A stretch of 41,391 bases of DNA from HGM04593 sp045630965 (GCA_045630965.1 JAZQTU010000010.1:1-41391), one strand, 5' to 3'. Positions 1-8,538 are shown, counted from the stretch's first letter. Notes: generated from the sequence alone by a model not told the origin. Numbers and translations are program-made.

Positions 1-44
1 TCATCCAATGATGCTTGTTTTTTGAGATAGATTGAGACTTTCAT
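1..44 (-). CDS. 5' end of a leftward gene, possibly a tyrosine recombinase (partial)
   Basis: Reading leftward, an ATG at 44-42 opens a frame that runs off the window edge after 14 complete codons (MKVSIYLKKQASLD). The start is supported by a consensus Bacteroidetes -7 element about 25 nt upstream (69-76 on the minus strand). A short basic beta-strand start of this kind resembles the arm-DNA-binding start of Bacteroidales tyrosine recombinases, and the neighbouring genes look accessory. With so few residues this is only a suggestion, and any other protein is possible. Confidence 0.35.
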   Translation of the reverse strand, partial: MKVSIYLKKQASLD

Positions 45-68
45 TGCATACGTTTTTTAATCACGATG

Positions 69-76
69 CAAAGGTA
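69..76 (-). promoter_or_regulatory. predicted -7 promoter element for the edge gene
   Basis: The minus strand reads TACCTTTG, an exact match to the Bacteroidetes TAnnTTTG element. It lies about 25 nt upstream of the leftward ATG at 44. No clear -33 TTG is seen at the expected spacing. Confidence 0.4.
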
Positions 77-333
77 TATAAATTCCCGTAAATGTTCCCA
101 TATATCCCGAAAAAACTTAAAACAAATTGAAAGAAATTTTATAGTGGGAATTTGTGATGCCATTGTAAAACAGCGGTTTAGTTTAGTTTATTCTATAGAA
201 ATTGGACTGGACTAAACCATTTGTTTTTAGGTATTTCGGTTCCACACTTTCTTTTTGCACATAACCCACCGCATAGGAGTTGCTACGGTAATTTGAATTT
301 GAAACTTATTGTTAAACTAAAAAACAAATTACT
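77..333. other. AT-rich intergenic region with a short inverted repeat
   Basis: No gene is seen between the leftward edge gene and the surface lipoprotein. An 8-bp inverted repeat pairs GGTTTAGT at 175-182 with ACTAAACC at 211-218. No exact TAnnTTTG element was found for the rightward gene; a near match that is one base short (TAATTTG) lies near 290. The region probably holds two divergent promoters. Confidence 0.45.
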
Positions 334-2391
334 ATGAAACGATTTTTACTTTCAGTCGTTCTTGCAACGACATTGGCACTTACATCGTGCCAATTTGATG
401 ACTCCGACATTTGGGGTAAACTTGATGAGTATGGTCAGTCGATTAAAGACCACGAACAGCGTATTTCTGCCCTCGAAGAGTTATGCAAGCAGATGAACAC
501 CAACATCGAAGCATTGCAGACTCTCGTTGATGCACTCGAAAAGCGTGACTATGTAACCAATGTTTCGGAGGTTCGTAGCAATGGCGAGGTTATCGGTTAT
601 ACCATTTCGTTTGCTTATAGCGACACCATTACAATCTACCACGGACAAGATGGTAAAGACGGAGCGAATGGTGCTGACGGCAAAGACGGTTATACTCCGC
701 AGATTGGCGTAATGAAGGATACTGACGGCATTTACTATTGGACCCTCGATGGAGAGTGGTTGCTCGATGCAAAGGGCAACAAGATTAAGGCAGTCGGTAC
801 TGACGGTAAAGATGGGCAAGATGGCGCAAATGGTACTGATGGTACTGATGGTAAGGACGGACAAGACGGCACAAATGGTAGTGACGGAAAAGATGGTCAG
901 GACGGAACAAACGGAACCGATGGCAAAGACGGAGCAGACGGCAAAGACGGTGTAACTCCGCAACTCAAAATCGAAAACGACTATTGGTATGTGTCGTATG
1001 ACAATGGCGCAACTTGGGTACAACTTGGCAAGGCAACGGGCGAGGACGGAAAAGACGGTCAAGATGGTAACGATGGTGCAGACGGCAGTGACGGCGCCGA
1101 TGGCGAGGACGGTGATAGCATATTCAAGAGCGTAACCCAAGATGACGAATATGTCTATTTCAACTTGGCAGACGGCACAATGATTACTTTGTCGAAGCAC
1201 GACAAGGAGAATATCCAATTTGAGGACTTGCAAGTAAAGGCAATCTGCTGTAGGAATTGGGATACCAATTACGATGGGGAACTCTCCTATGCAGAGGCAG
1301 CAGCGGTGGAAACTATTGGAACAAAATTCAAGGGGAATACTAACATCGTAGCATTTACGGAACTAAAGTATTTTACAAGCATTGTTGAAATACCAAATTC
1401 CGCTTTTATGGACTGTTCTTCTTTATGGAAAATTGTGATTCCATGTGAGGTTTCTAATATCGCTTCATCATCATTTATGAATTGTACATCACTTACGACC
1501 ATAATTTTTGACACAACAAAAATTGAGCGAATCAGTGGAGGTTTTGATGAGGATGTTTGCTATGGCGCTTTTGCTAATTGTTCTGAACTTCGCAGTATAG
1601 TTATACCTAAAAGCGTTACAGTAATTGAATCTGCTGCATTCAAAGGATGTTCTAAATTAGATTCTGTAAAATTTGAGAAAGAGAGTTTGTTGACTGAAAT
1701 ACAAGGAGGATTTTATAGATCTTATCATTATGGAGCATTTGCTGATTGTGGAGCATTAGAAAGTATAACATTCCCTGCAAATTTGAAAGTAATTGGAGCG
1801 GCATCTTTCAAAAATTGTAAAAACCTTAAAAATGTAATCTTTGATGGTGAGTCTCAGTTGACAGAAATAGGCGGTGGTTGGGTAAATGGAGATGCATATT
1901 GTTATTATTACCCACATGGAGCATTCCAAAATTGCACTTCATTGTTATCTATCACTATTCCTGCAAATTGTAAACTCATAAAACATGCAGCATTTTATGG
2001 TTGTTCCAATCTTTCTGTTGTAGAGTTTGAAAAAGGTAGTAAATTGGAAACAATCAAGGGTGCTTACTACAAACATAATGTATCGGGGTATATTGGCGCC
2101 TTTGCCCATTGTACGAATCTTACAAGCATTGTTTTACCATCAAATCTCAATGAAATAGGCACACACACATTTTATGGTTGCACAAATCTAAGCTCTATAT
2201 ATTGTAGCGCTATAATCCCGCCTGCCATAAAAACTGAAGGATATTCTTCGTATGCACTTCCTTATTCGCCATTTGCAGGAATTGCAAGCGGAGCAAAGAT
2301 ATATGTACCTGCTACCTCTTACGATACTTATGTATCTGCAAATTATTGGTCTTCATATAAGTCAATGATAGTAGGTTATAATTTTGAATAA
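334..2391 (+). CDS. surface lipoprotein with collagen-like Gly-X-Y tracts and BspA-like LRR domain
   Basis: This 685-residue protein starts with a lipoprotein signal peptide (lipobox LTSC, Cys about residue 19). A short coiled-coil segment (about 25-75) of the DUF4988 type found in Bacteroides surface proteins follows. Three Gly-X-Y tracts rich in GKDG/GTDG triplets lie near residues 105-121, 150-210 and 238-265. Between them are two copies of a small domain with a TPQ...W...G.W pattern. Near residues 310-330 is an EF-hand-like loop (DTNYDGELSYAE) that could bind calcium. The C-terminal half is a series of BspA-type LRR_5 repeats with recurring AF..C..L and I..P motifs. It is probably anchored in the outer membrane and displayed outside the cell, where LRR_5 proteins often bind host or matrix proteins. 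The ligand is unknown. The DNA under the Gly-X-Y tracts is itself repetitive, so length variation between strains is likely. Confidence 0.9.
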   Translation: MKRFLLSVVLATTLALTSCQFDDSDIWGKLDEYGQSIKDHEQRISALEELCKQMNTNIEALQTLVDALEKRDYVTNVSEVRSNGEVIGYTISFAYSDTITIYHGQDGKDGANGADGKDGYTPQIGVMKDTDGIYYWTLDGEWLLDAKGNKIKAVGTDGKDGQDGANGTDGTDGKDGQDGTNGSDGKDGQDGTNGTDGKDGADGKDGVTPQLKIENDYWYVSYDNGATWVQLGKATGEDGKDGQDGNDGADGSDGADGEDGDSIFKSVTQDDEYVYFNLADGTMITLSKHDKENIQFEDLQVKAICCRNWDTNYDGELSYAEAAAVETIGTKFKGNTNIVAFTELKYFTSIVEIPNSAFMDCSSLWKIVIPCEVSNIASSSFMNCTSLTTIIFDTTKIERISGGFDEDVCYGAFANCSELRSIVIPKSVTVIESAAFKGCSKLDSVKFEKESLLTEIQGGFYRSYHYGAFADCGALESITFPANLKVIGAASFKNCKNLKNVIFDGESQLTEIGGGWVNGDAYCYYYPHGAFQNCTSLLSITIPANCKLIKHAAFYGCSNLSVVEFEKGSKLETIKGAYYKHNVSGYIGAFAHCTNLTSIVLPSNLNEIGTHTFYGCTNLSSIYCSAIIPPAIKTEGYSSYALPYSPFAGIASGAKIYVPATSYDTYVSANYWSSYKSMIVGYNFE

Positions 2392-2401
2392 TTGTTCAAT
2401 G

Positions 2402-2427
2402 GGTTGGTGGTTTAATCGCCACCAACC
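2402..2427 (+). terminator. 9-bp perfect hairpin after the surface lipoprotein gene
   Basis: GGTTGGTGG (2402-2410) and CCACCAACC (2419-2427) form a perfect stem with an 8-nt loop, 10 nt after the lipoprotein stop codon. No T-run follows, so termination is uncertain. It could be a weak terminator or an mRNA-stabilising structure before the next gene. Confidence 0.5.
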
Positions 2428-2443
2428 ACAACATTCTGCAAAA

Positions 2444-2896
2444 ATGAGTAATCCCAAAACCGTAGAGGAGTATATTGCTTACCACATTTACATACCCACA
2501 CCCGAATATAAGTTAGATAAAGGGGGAGTGTATCACACAAATACAATCAATAGAGATTTCTCACATTGTGGTGCAGAAAAGCAGAAAGCAGAAGAATTAG
2601 TTGAATCTGTTAGAGGATATAAACTGCCATCTCGTAAGAAATGTTTGTTTGTTTGTAATTTCCGAGAAGTTCGTTATTGGTATAACTATATTTGCAAGAA
2701 GAGAGCGAATGGAATGTGTGTTGCAGTTGTGTGTAAATTAAAACTGAAAGGAACTCTTTTTTGGACTTATGCTGATTACTTTACTATGGAAGCATATTGG
2801 AATCCTGATTTGCCACCTGTTGAAAAGGAAGGACTGTTTGATGGAGAGTATGAAGTTGAGGATATATATGATAGTGCAGATGGATTCCCTCAATAA
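2444..2896 (+). CDS. hypothetical protein, DUF2441-like
   Basis: The frame opens at 2384, but that start overlaps the upstream gene and runs through the 2402-2427 hairpin. The ATG at 2444 (MSNPKTVEEY...) is preferred and gives 150 residues. The protein is soluble with no signal peptide. Visible features are an N-terminal YHTNTINRDFSHCGAEKQK stretch, an aromatic-rich LFVCNF..VRYWYNY segment, and a C-terminal AYWNPDLPP segment. These remind me of DUF2441 proteins of unknown function, but I cannot confirm this without a profile search. The next small gene begins 12 nt downstream, so the two are probably co-transcribed. Confidence 0.65.
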   Translation: MSNPKTVEEYIAYHIYIPTPEYKLDKGGVYHTNTINRDFSHCGAEKQKAEELVESVRGYKLPSRKKCLFVCNFREVRYWYNYICKKRANGMCVAVVCKLKLKGTLFWTYADYFTMEAYWNPDLPPVEKEGLFDGEYEVEDIYDSADGFPQ

Positions 2897-2908
2897 ATAA
2901 GGGTTTGA

Positions 2909-3106
2909 ATGAATCAATACATTAATCAAATACTATTAAATAGTGGGCGCTATATGACTGTAAAGGAGATAGTGGATGCTATAAATAAACAGCACACGCA
3001 TATTCACGCTACTCGTAATATGGTGCGTTATTATCTTGAAATGCCCAACTCTCCATATGACCGAATAATCATAAATGCTCATTGCTACAAGTACGGCTTA
3101 CCATAA
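2909..3106 (+). CDS. small hypothetical protein, possible winged helix
   Basis: This is a 65-residue protein 12 nt after the DUF2441-like gene, followed at once by an intrinsic terminator (3115-3145). The sequence GRYMTVKEIVDAIN...ATRNMVRYYLEM has the helix-turn-helix-strand look of a small winged helix, with MTVKEIVDAIN as a first helix and a basic second helix. No family was recognised. It could be a DNA-binding partner of the upstream gene or a truncated regulator. Confidence 0.55.
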   Translation: MNQYINQILLNSGRYMTVKEIVDAINKQHTHIHATRNMVRYYLEMPNSPYDRIIINAHCYKYGLP

Positions 3107-3114
3107 TGTTTTAT

Positions 3115-3145
3115 GCGACTTCACAAAATTGTGAGGTCGCTTTTT
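3115..3145 (+). terminator. intrinsic terminator
   Basis: GCGACTTCAC (3115-3124) pairs with GTGAGGTCGC (3131-3140) with one G-T wobble. Five Ts follow. It closes the 2444-3106 transcription unit. Confidence 0.85.
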
Positions 3146-3231
3146 AATATCATCACCATAACAAATTTTATTTATAAAGCATCCAATGTGTATCATTAAA
3201 TGTTTACAACCTTTACATTAATTATGGTATA

Positions 3232-3363
3232 ATGATAATAGCATCGCTATTTGTATACGACCTCGATTTTTTATACGTAATGCTTTATGGAATGTTCGCC
3301 ATTTTGATTATCTTTATGGTGGTTTTTCGTTGGAAAATATGGAGAACAAAAAACGAAGAATGA
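3232..3363 (+). CDS. 43-residue single-span membrane protein upstream of the XRE regulator
   Basis: A short ATG-to-TGA frame encodes 43 residues: a mixed N-terminus, a hydrophobic segment MLYGMFAILIIFMVVF (about residues 17-32), then a basic tail RWKIWRTKNEE. The hydrophobic core followed by positive charges fits a single-pass inner-membrane protein. Its stop codon at 3361-3363 lies 1 nt before the ATG of the XRE gene (3365), which suggests translational coupling. Small membrane proteins beside short XRE regulators recur in bacteria, but no function can be assigned here. Confidence 0.5.
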   Translation: MIIASLFVYDLDFLYVMLYGMFAILIIFMVVFRWKIWRTKNEE

Positions 3364-3364
3364 T

Positions 3365-3568
3365 ATGAACAACAGAATAAAGGTAGCACGCGCTGAACAA
3401 CGTATGACTCAGCAGCAACTTGCCGAGGCTGCGGGAGTGAGCCGACAAACAATCAATGCCATAGAGAGCGGTAAATTCGTACCATCTACAGTTTTGGCAT
3501 TAAAGATGGCAAGAATTTTCAGTTGCAATGTAGAAGAACTCTTTCAGCTGGATGAGAATGAGCTATAA
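3365..3568 (+). CDS. short XRE/Cro-type helix-turn-helix regulator
   Basis: The 67-residue protein is almost entirely one HTH_3 domain. It has MTQQQLAEAAGVSRQTINAIE as the helix-turn-helix (about residues 14-34), then SGKFVPS and a helix ending in the acidic C-terminus. It belongs to the very short YozG-like XRE repressors. It is probably coupled to the 43-residue membrane protein just upstream, and likely regulates itself and neighbouring genes. Its stop codon lies inside the left arm of a perfect terminator hairpin. Confidence 0.9.
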   Translation: MNNRIKVARAEQRMTQQQLAEAAGVSRQTINAIESGKFVPSTVLALKMARIFSCNVEELFQLDENEL

Positions 3569-3608
3569 GATAAAGAGAGAAGCAAAAATGCTTCTCTCTT
3601 TATCTTAT
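3565..3608. terminator. perfect 20-bp bidirectional terminator
   Basis: The arms at 3565-3584 and 3589-3608 are perfect reverse complements around an AAAA loop. It overlaps the XRE stop codon and sits 40 nt beyond the end of the convergent leftward gene at 3648, so it can serve both strands. Confidence 0.85.
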
Positions 3609-3647
3609 GCTTTAATAATGCCAAACTAAGATATTCGCAACACATCA

Positions 3648-4799
3648 TCACATATTTCCGTATAGGAAATACCACCAATAAGTACGTCCGAATTTACGGC
3701 GGACATAATTTCCACGAATAAAGAAGTCGTCATGTTCGGCTTCCAAAGCCTTAAAAGAATTGAAAAGTTCCCTCATTGTTGGGTTATCAACATGCACGTT
3801 GGCATTGCTGTCAATACTTTCGTAAAGCATCAAGGCTTCCTGGTAGTGTTTAGGCAAAGCCGTAATATCGGTATCAGGATAATACTCCATTACTGTATTG
3901 ACAAACTCTACAATACGTCTGTCAAGCAACAATGCTGACAAATAGCAATCTTTTGCTATAGTCGACAAGGAATCCGATTCAACAGCACGTTTGAATAGTT
4001 CCAAAGCACTCTCGCCTTCCATAGGCGAAAGACCAAGCATAGAATATACACTATCGGCAACAAGCGGAGATACACCCTCACTAGCAGGCAAAAGTCCTTC
4101 TGAAGAATAAAGTTGCGGATATTCAAAAAGTTTTTCTCCAAGCAAGCCGTTTTCAGCAAGTATATGCGCACGTTGTGCTGTCAAATGATGCGAAGCTACC
4201 AATGACCGGTAGCCAACATTCAATGCATTGTCTATATCTCCTTTTTTATAACACGATGCTACAAGTGCTTCGCGCTTGAAATTCTCTTCACTATTGGAAA
4301 GAAAGCCTACAATACAGAATAGAATTACAAATATCTGAAGATTACGCCATAATATTCTGTTTGCACTCATGGCTATATTCTTTATCTTGGCAAACAGCAC
4401 TCTACGGAGTACAAAAGAGATTGATGCATAGAGAAATATTCCGACAGCAAGGACTACAACCCATTTACCATAGCTGTAATCTCCTGTATACAACGAACGG
4501 TCTACAGCGGTAATGAATGACAAAAGCAAAACCGAAGGAAGATAGGACAAAGCAGTCCACTCACGCTTGAAACCAGTATATCTATTCAGCCATAAGGCCA
4601 AAAACGTCAGGACCAGAGAAATTATGCCACCTACGACATACGCATTGAATTGCAACTTGCCTGTCGAAACATGGTCATAGAAAAGTTCAAGTAAAGGAGC
4701 TTGAAATTTTGCAACGAAGAAAAATGAAAACACTGCAAAGAGTGCGGCGCAAAACAGCACCACAACTCTTTGCAGTCTTATCTCCTCTTTGTTTCTCAT
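3648..4799 (-). CDS. conserved membrane protein with TPR-like C-terminal part
   Basis: The protein has 383 residues. Five hydrophobic segments are visible (about residues 9-30, 50-70, 83-100, 112-133 and 149-167). A soluble helical region (about 170-383) follows, whose alternating short helices (ALNVGYRSLVAS, ELFKRAVESDS, AKDCYLSALLL) look like degenerate TPRs. It ends with aromatic and basic residues (RRKFGRTYWWYFLYG). It could belong to a Bacteroidales membrane family such as DUF6057, but I am not sure. It is the last gene of the leftward cluster, 6 nt after glgB, and ends before the bidirectional terminator. Confidence 0.7.
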   Translation of the reverse strand: MRNKEEIRLQRVVVLFCAALFAVFSFFFVAKFQAPLLELFYDHVSTGKLQFNAYVVGGIISLVLTFLALWLNRYTGFKREWTALSYLPSVLLLSFITAVDRSLYTGDYSYGKWVVVLAVGIFLYASISFVLRRVLFAKIKNIAMSANRILWRNLQIFVILFCIVGFLSNSEENFKREALVASCYKKGDIDNALNVGYRSLVASHHLTAQRAHILAENGLLGEKLFEYPQLYSSEGLLPASEGVSPLVADSVYSMLGLSPMEGESALELFKRAVESDSLSTIAKDCYLSALLLDRRIVEFVNTVMEYYPDTDITALPKHYQEALMLYESIDSNANVHVDNPTMRELFNSFKALEAEHDDFFIRGNYVRRKFGRTYWWYFLYGNM

Positions 4800-4805
4800 A
4801 ACCTG

Positions 4806-6812
4806 TTATTCCTTATTCTTCTTCAACACGAGAGCTGTACGTGCAGGAAGATAGAGCATCAACCATCCCTTCTTACGACGTGCGTGAAGTTTGTCATACT
4901 GTGTAAAGTGTGTCTGTGAGTCATCAACAAGTTCATTGCCGCCGAAACGTTTTGCATCGGTATTCAAGACAATCTTATATGATCCTTCTGGTACAAGCAG
5001 ACCGTAATCGGTAAACGAACGGTTGGGACTGAAGTTGAACACAAATATCAGATCCTTACGTGAGAAAGCAAGTATCTGGTCGCCGTCATTATGCCATATC
5101 TCCTGTACAGGACGGTTCTGGAAGTTACGGACATCACCCACAAGGTCAATCATAGCTTTATCGAATTCACCGAGCAAAGTATAATTGTAATTAGGATTGT
5201 CGACCAAACTCCACTGTCGACGTGCATACTTATGACTCCAATCGTTACCTTCACGTGGAAAATCGATCCATTCGGGATGTCCGAACTCATTACCCATAAA
5301 GTTAAGATAACCTCCGTTGATAGTAGAAACGGTCATTAGACGTATCATTTTATGAAGGGCAATACCACGGGACACCATATATGTTTCATCACCGCGGTTG
5401 AAATGCCAATACATATCGGAATCTATCAGACGGAAGACAATAGTCTTGTCACCGACAAGAGCCTGGTCATGACTCTCTGCATATGAGATTGTCTTCTCAT
5501 CCTTTCGACGGTTTGTGAGTTCCCAGAATATTTCCGATGGTTTCCAATCTTCATCCTTGCGTTCCTTGATAATCTTTATCCAGAAATCCGGAATATTCAT
5601 AGCCATACGATAGTCGAATCCATAACCGCCATCCTCGATAGGCGCAGCAAGACCAGGCATACCAGACACCTCTTCTGCAATGGTTATCGCTTTTGGATTA
5701 AGTTGATGGATCAAGCGATTGGCTAGTGTAAGATAACATATAGCATCACCATTCTGACCAGCATTGTAATAGTCTCCGTAATTACAGAAAGCCTCGCCGA
5801 GACCATGACTGTAATATATCATTGAGGTAACACCATCAAAACGGAATCCATCAAATTTGAACTCCTCGAGCCAATACTTACAATTTGAAAGAAGGAAGTG
5901 TACAACCTCATTCTTGCCGTAATCAAAACAGAGTGAATCCCAAGCGCTATGAACACGTTTGTCATCACCGTAGAAATATTGCGCCGGATTACCGTCAAGC
6001 AGTCCAAGACCCTCATTCTCATTCTTTACGGCATGAGAATGTACAAGGTCCATGATTACTGCGATACCCATGCCGTGAGCAGCATCAATCAGTTCTTTAA
6101 GTTCTTCAGGAGTACCGAAACGTGATGATGCGGCAAAAAAGCTTGAAACATGATAGCCAAAACTTCCGTAATATGGGTGTTCCTGTATTGCCATTATCTG
6201 TATACAGTTGTATCCATCCGCCGCCACTCTTGGAAGAATCTTTTCACGAAACTCGCGATATGTACCTACTTTTTCCTCTTCTTGCGCCATACCAATGTGG
6301 CACTCGTATATAAGCAGCGGAGTACGTTTTGGAACAAATTTCTTATTCTTGAAAACATACTGTTCCTGTGGATCCCAGACTTGCGCGCTGAAAATTTTTG
6401 TCGCCTCATCCTGTACGACCCTGCGTGCCCATGCAGGAACACGCTCACCCGATCCGCCTTTCCAATAGACCTTCATTTTGAAATGCTGACCGTGCTTCAT
6501 GGCTTTACGCGGCATCTTCTTTTCCCAGACACCGCCTGCAAGCTGCTTCAATTCATACTCTGGGCGCTCTTCCCAATTTGAGAAATCACCAACCAGAACT
6601 ATACGTGTAGCATTAGGAGCCCACTCACGGAACACCCAACCGGTCGATGTACGGTGAAGACCGAAATACAAATAACCCGAAGCGAAATCGGACAACGTCT
6701 GTCGTCCATTCTTTGTCAACTCCCTTTCTCTTTGCAAGAAATAATTATGTCTGCCCTCAATACTCAAATTATAAGGGGCAAGATAGGGATCACGTTCTAC
6801 AAATTTCAGCAT
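4806..6812 (-). CDS. glgB: 1,4-alpha-glucan (glycogen) branching enzyme
   Basis: The 668-residue GH13 enzyme transfers alpha-1,4-glucan segments to form alpha-1,6 branches during glycogen synthesis in the cytoplasm. A CBM48-like N-terminal domain (about 45-150, with FREWAPNA and GDFSNW) precedes the TIM barrel. All four GH13 conserved regions are present: DLVHSH (about 255-260), GFRFDGVTS with nucleophile D326, IAEEVSGMP with the acid/base Glu at 380/381, and SYAESHDQA (about 443-451). A C-terminal beta domain follows. The length and the first region resemble the eukaryote-like subfamily (GH13_8) common in Bacteroidetes rather than the longer E. coli type. It lies 20 nt after the YhcH-family gene in the same unit. 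Confidence 0.95.
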   Translation of the reverse strand: MLKFVERDPYLAPYNLSIEGRHNYFLQRERELTKNGRQTLSDFASGYLYFGLHRTSTGWVFREWAPNATRIVLVGDFSNWEERPEYELKQLAGGVWEKKMPRKAMKHGQHFKMKVYWKGGSGERVPAWARRVVQDEATKIFSAQVWDPQEQYVFKNKKFVPKRTPLLIYECHIGMAQEEEKVGTYREFREKILPRVAADGYNCIQIMAIQEHPYYGSFGYHVSSFFAASSRFGTPEELKELIDAAHGMGIAVIMDLVHSHAVKNENEGLGLLDGNPAQYFYGDDKRVHSAWDSLCFDYGKNEVVHFLLSNCKYWLEEFKFDGFRFDGVTSMIYYSHGLGEAFCNYGDYYNAGQNGDAICYLTLANRLIHQLNPKAITIAEEVSGMPGLAAPIEDGGYGFDYRMAMNIPDFWIKIIKERKDEDWKPSEIFWELTNRRKDEKTISYAESHDQALVGDKTIVFRLIDSDMYWHFNRGDETYMVSRGIALHKMIRLMTVSTINGGYLNFMGNEFGHPEWIDFPREGNDWSHKYARRQWSLVDNPNYNYTLLGEFDKAMIDLVGDVRNFQNRPVQEIWHNDGDQILAFSRKDLIFVFNFSPNRSFTDYGLLVPEGSYKIVLNTDAKRFGGNELVDDSQTHFTQYDKLHARRKKGWLMLYLPARTALVLKKNKE

Positions 6813-6832
6813 GGTTTCAATATTTATAGTTA

Positions 6833-7279
6833 TTATACTGCTACTTTGATGATTATCTTTTTCAATGGTGCATCTGTAATTGCAGGTGCATGACCATCCT
6901 GTGGAAAGAACACTGCAAATTCACCCTTTTTCACATTGAAATAGTCACGTGCACGCAATGAGACAGGATACAGGGCTGCATCGTCAGCTTCAACAAATTC
7001 CGCATATGGAAGTTCATTGACAGGAGTATACCCCATCTGTTCGTCACCGGACAGCGGCACATGTATATCGATATACTTGCGATGTATCTCTATTGGTGCA
7101 CAATCCTTGCTCTTAGGTTTTGCCTCCACGACATTGGCATATACCAAATCACCGGAAACCTCATTCCTGCCAAGAGGAAGTTCATTAAGATTGTTGCCCT
7201 TCAAAAACTCCAGAGCTTTTGCAAAATTTGGATTCATGGACAAATACATCCCGAAATTTTCAAGTGAATCAAGTATCAT
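6833..7279 (-). CDS. YhcH/YjgK/YiaL (DUF386) family protein
   Basis: The 148-residue single-domain beta protein belongs to the cupin-like YhcH/EbgC family. Visible marks are an internal HRKYIDIHVPLSGDEQMGY segment, a repeated strand pattern, and the C-terminal AVFFPQDGHAPAI with a likely metal-binding His. Family members act on sugars or influence sialic-acid and galactoside use (EbgC in E. coli), but substrate specificity is rarely known. It lies 9 nt after the MORN gene and 20 nt before glgB, so it is probably co-transcribed and may act in carbohydrate metabolism. Confidence 0.88.
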   Translation of the reverse strand: MILDSLENFGMYLSMNPNFAKALEFLKGNNLNELPLGRNEVSGDLVYANVVEAKPKSKDCAPIEIHRKYIDIHVPLSGDEQMGYTPVNELPYAEFVEADDAALYPVSLRARDYFNVKKGEFAVFFPQDGHAPAITDAPLKKIIIKVAV

Positions 7280-7288
7280 ATTATATCG

Positions 7289-8464
7289 TTATTTCTTTAG
7301 TATTCCAAAATTATATACACTCTCACGTATTACCTTTCCGTCAATATCCTTTACAAAGAATTTACCATGACGTTGTCCCTCGACAAAAACGCCCTCGTAA
7401 CGCACTCCATCCTGATCTATGGCTATTCCTGCACCATTTTCGTTGCCGTCAGAATAGCCACCTTTATATTCAACACCGCTATTCAGACGCAGAACACCGG
7501 CTCCGTGCATGGTATCATTTTTCCAATCCCCTTCGTACACATCACCATTTGACCAGGTATATGTTCCCTTACCACATCGTTTGTTGTTTTCCCAATCGCC
7601 TACATAGACATCACCATTGGCAAAGCGCATGGTACCTTTACCATGACGCACACCATCCACAAAGGTTCCCTTATAGACAGAGCTATCACTTGCAATGAAC
7701 ATACCTTCACCATGCCATTTCCCATCTTTGAACATACCGATATAGCACGAACTGTCAGGAGCTATAAACGCGCCTGATCCATTACAGGCATTATCAATCC
7801 ACTCTCCTTTATAGAGAGAACTATCAGAAGCATGAAATATACCAAAACCATTACGTTTGCCATCTTTCCACTCGCCTTCGTACTTGCTACTGTCACTCCA
7901 CACAAAAACGCCTTTGCCCGAAAAGAGGTCATCTGTCCACTCCCCTACGTATGAAGAACCGTCGGAAAAGAGATAACGGCCGTTTCCGTTACGTTTTCCG
8001 TCATTCCACTCACCGTCGTAAGAATCACCGTTGGGATATCTCATCCTTCCTTTATCATCACAAATCCCTTTTGACCATGTACCTTCATACAGACGTCCAT
8101 CAGCAAAATAATATTTGCCTTCACCATGAATGGAATCCTTTTCAAAGGTTCCTTCATACCTGTCACCATTGGAATATGTCATGATACCTTTTCCCGAACG
8201 CTTTCCCTTTAGGAAGAAGCCTTCATAGACATTTCCATTCTTATACACAGCCTTACCATTCCCATGAGGACGCCCCATGCGAAGGTCACCGGTATACACA
8301 GTACCGTTCTTAAGAGTTATTTTATTTCTTTTGATATCTTTCTGATAAGCAGCATCAGAAACGGACACCATTGGGAGAGAGTATGCAGAAAGCATACCAG
8401 AATAGGCTTCAAAGACAAAGCCCACGAAGAAAAGAATTAAGAATATGATATGTATTCGTCTCAT
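7289..8464 (-). CDS. exported or membrane-anchored protein with 14 MORN repeats
   Basis: The frame extends to a TTG at 8491, but the ATG at 8464 gives a sensible signal or anchor sequence (MRRIHIIFLILFFVGFVF) and 391 residues. About 14 tandem 23-residue MORN repeats of the Y.G.W..G...G.G type then fill the protein. The register slips only in the last copy. MORN repeats form an elongated beta sheet that binds lipids or proteins. In bacteria they are often attached to envelope or kinase proteins. A candidate promoter (8508-8538) lies just upstream, so it may start a sub-operon with the YhcH-family gene and glgB. The molecular role is unknown. Confidence 0.9.
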   Translation of the reverse strand: MRRIHIIFLILFFVGFVFEAYSGMLSAYSLPMVSVSDAAYQKDIKRNKITLKNGTVYTGDLRMGRPHGNGKAVYKNGNVYEGFFLKGKRSGKGIMTYSNGDRYEGTFEKDSIHGEGKYYFADGRLYEGTWSKGICDDKGRMRYPNGDSYDGEWNDGKRNGNGRYLFSDGSSYVGEWTDDLFSGKGVFVWSDSSKYEGEWKDGKRNGFGIFHASDSSLYKGEWIDNACNGSGAFIAPDSSCYIGMFKDGKWHGEGMFIASDSSVYKGTFVDGVRHGKGTMRFANGDVYVGDWENNKRCGKGTYTWSNGDVYEGDWKNDTMHGAGVLRLNSGVEYKGGYSDGNENGAGIAIDQDGVRYEGVFVEGQRHGKFFVKDIDGKVIRESVYNFGILKK

Positions 8465-8507
8465 TACTGTCTTTTGTATGACACCGCCCAACGGGCACCA
8501 TCAAATG

Positions 8508-8538
8508 CGAAGATAGTAAAAAGTTGAAAAAAAGACAA
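8508..8538 (-). promoter_or_regulatory. predicted promoter for the MORN gene
   Basis: On the minus strand, TTG (8538-8536), a 20-nt spacer and TATCTTCG (8515-8508) match the Bacteroidetes -33/-7 pattern with one mismatch. It lies in the 100-bp gap between the M16 gene and the MORN ATG. The same TATCTTCG variant occurs before phoH. Confidence 0.5.

Noticed and set aside
481..1233. 250-codon open frame on the minus strand inside the collagen-like lipoprotein gene
   Set aside because: It is a shadow of the repetitive Gly-X-Y codons on the other strand. The protein is a low-complexity hydrophobic string and the plus-strand product has clear domains.
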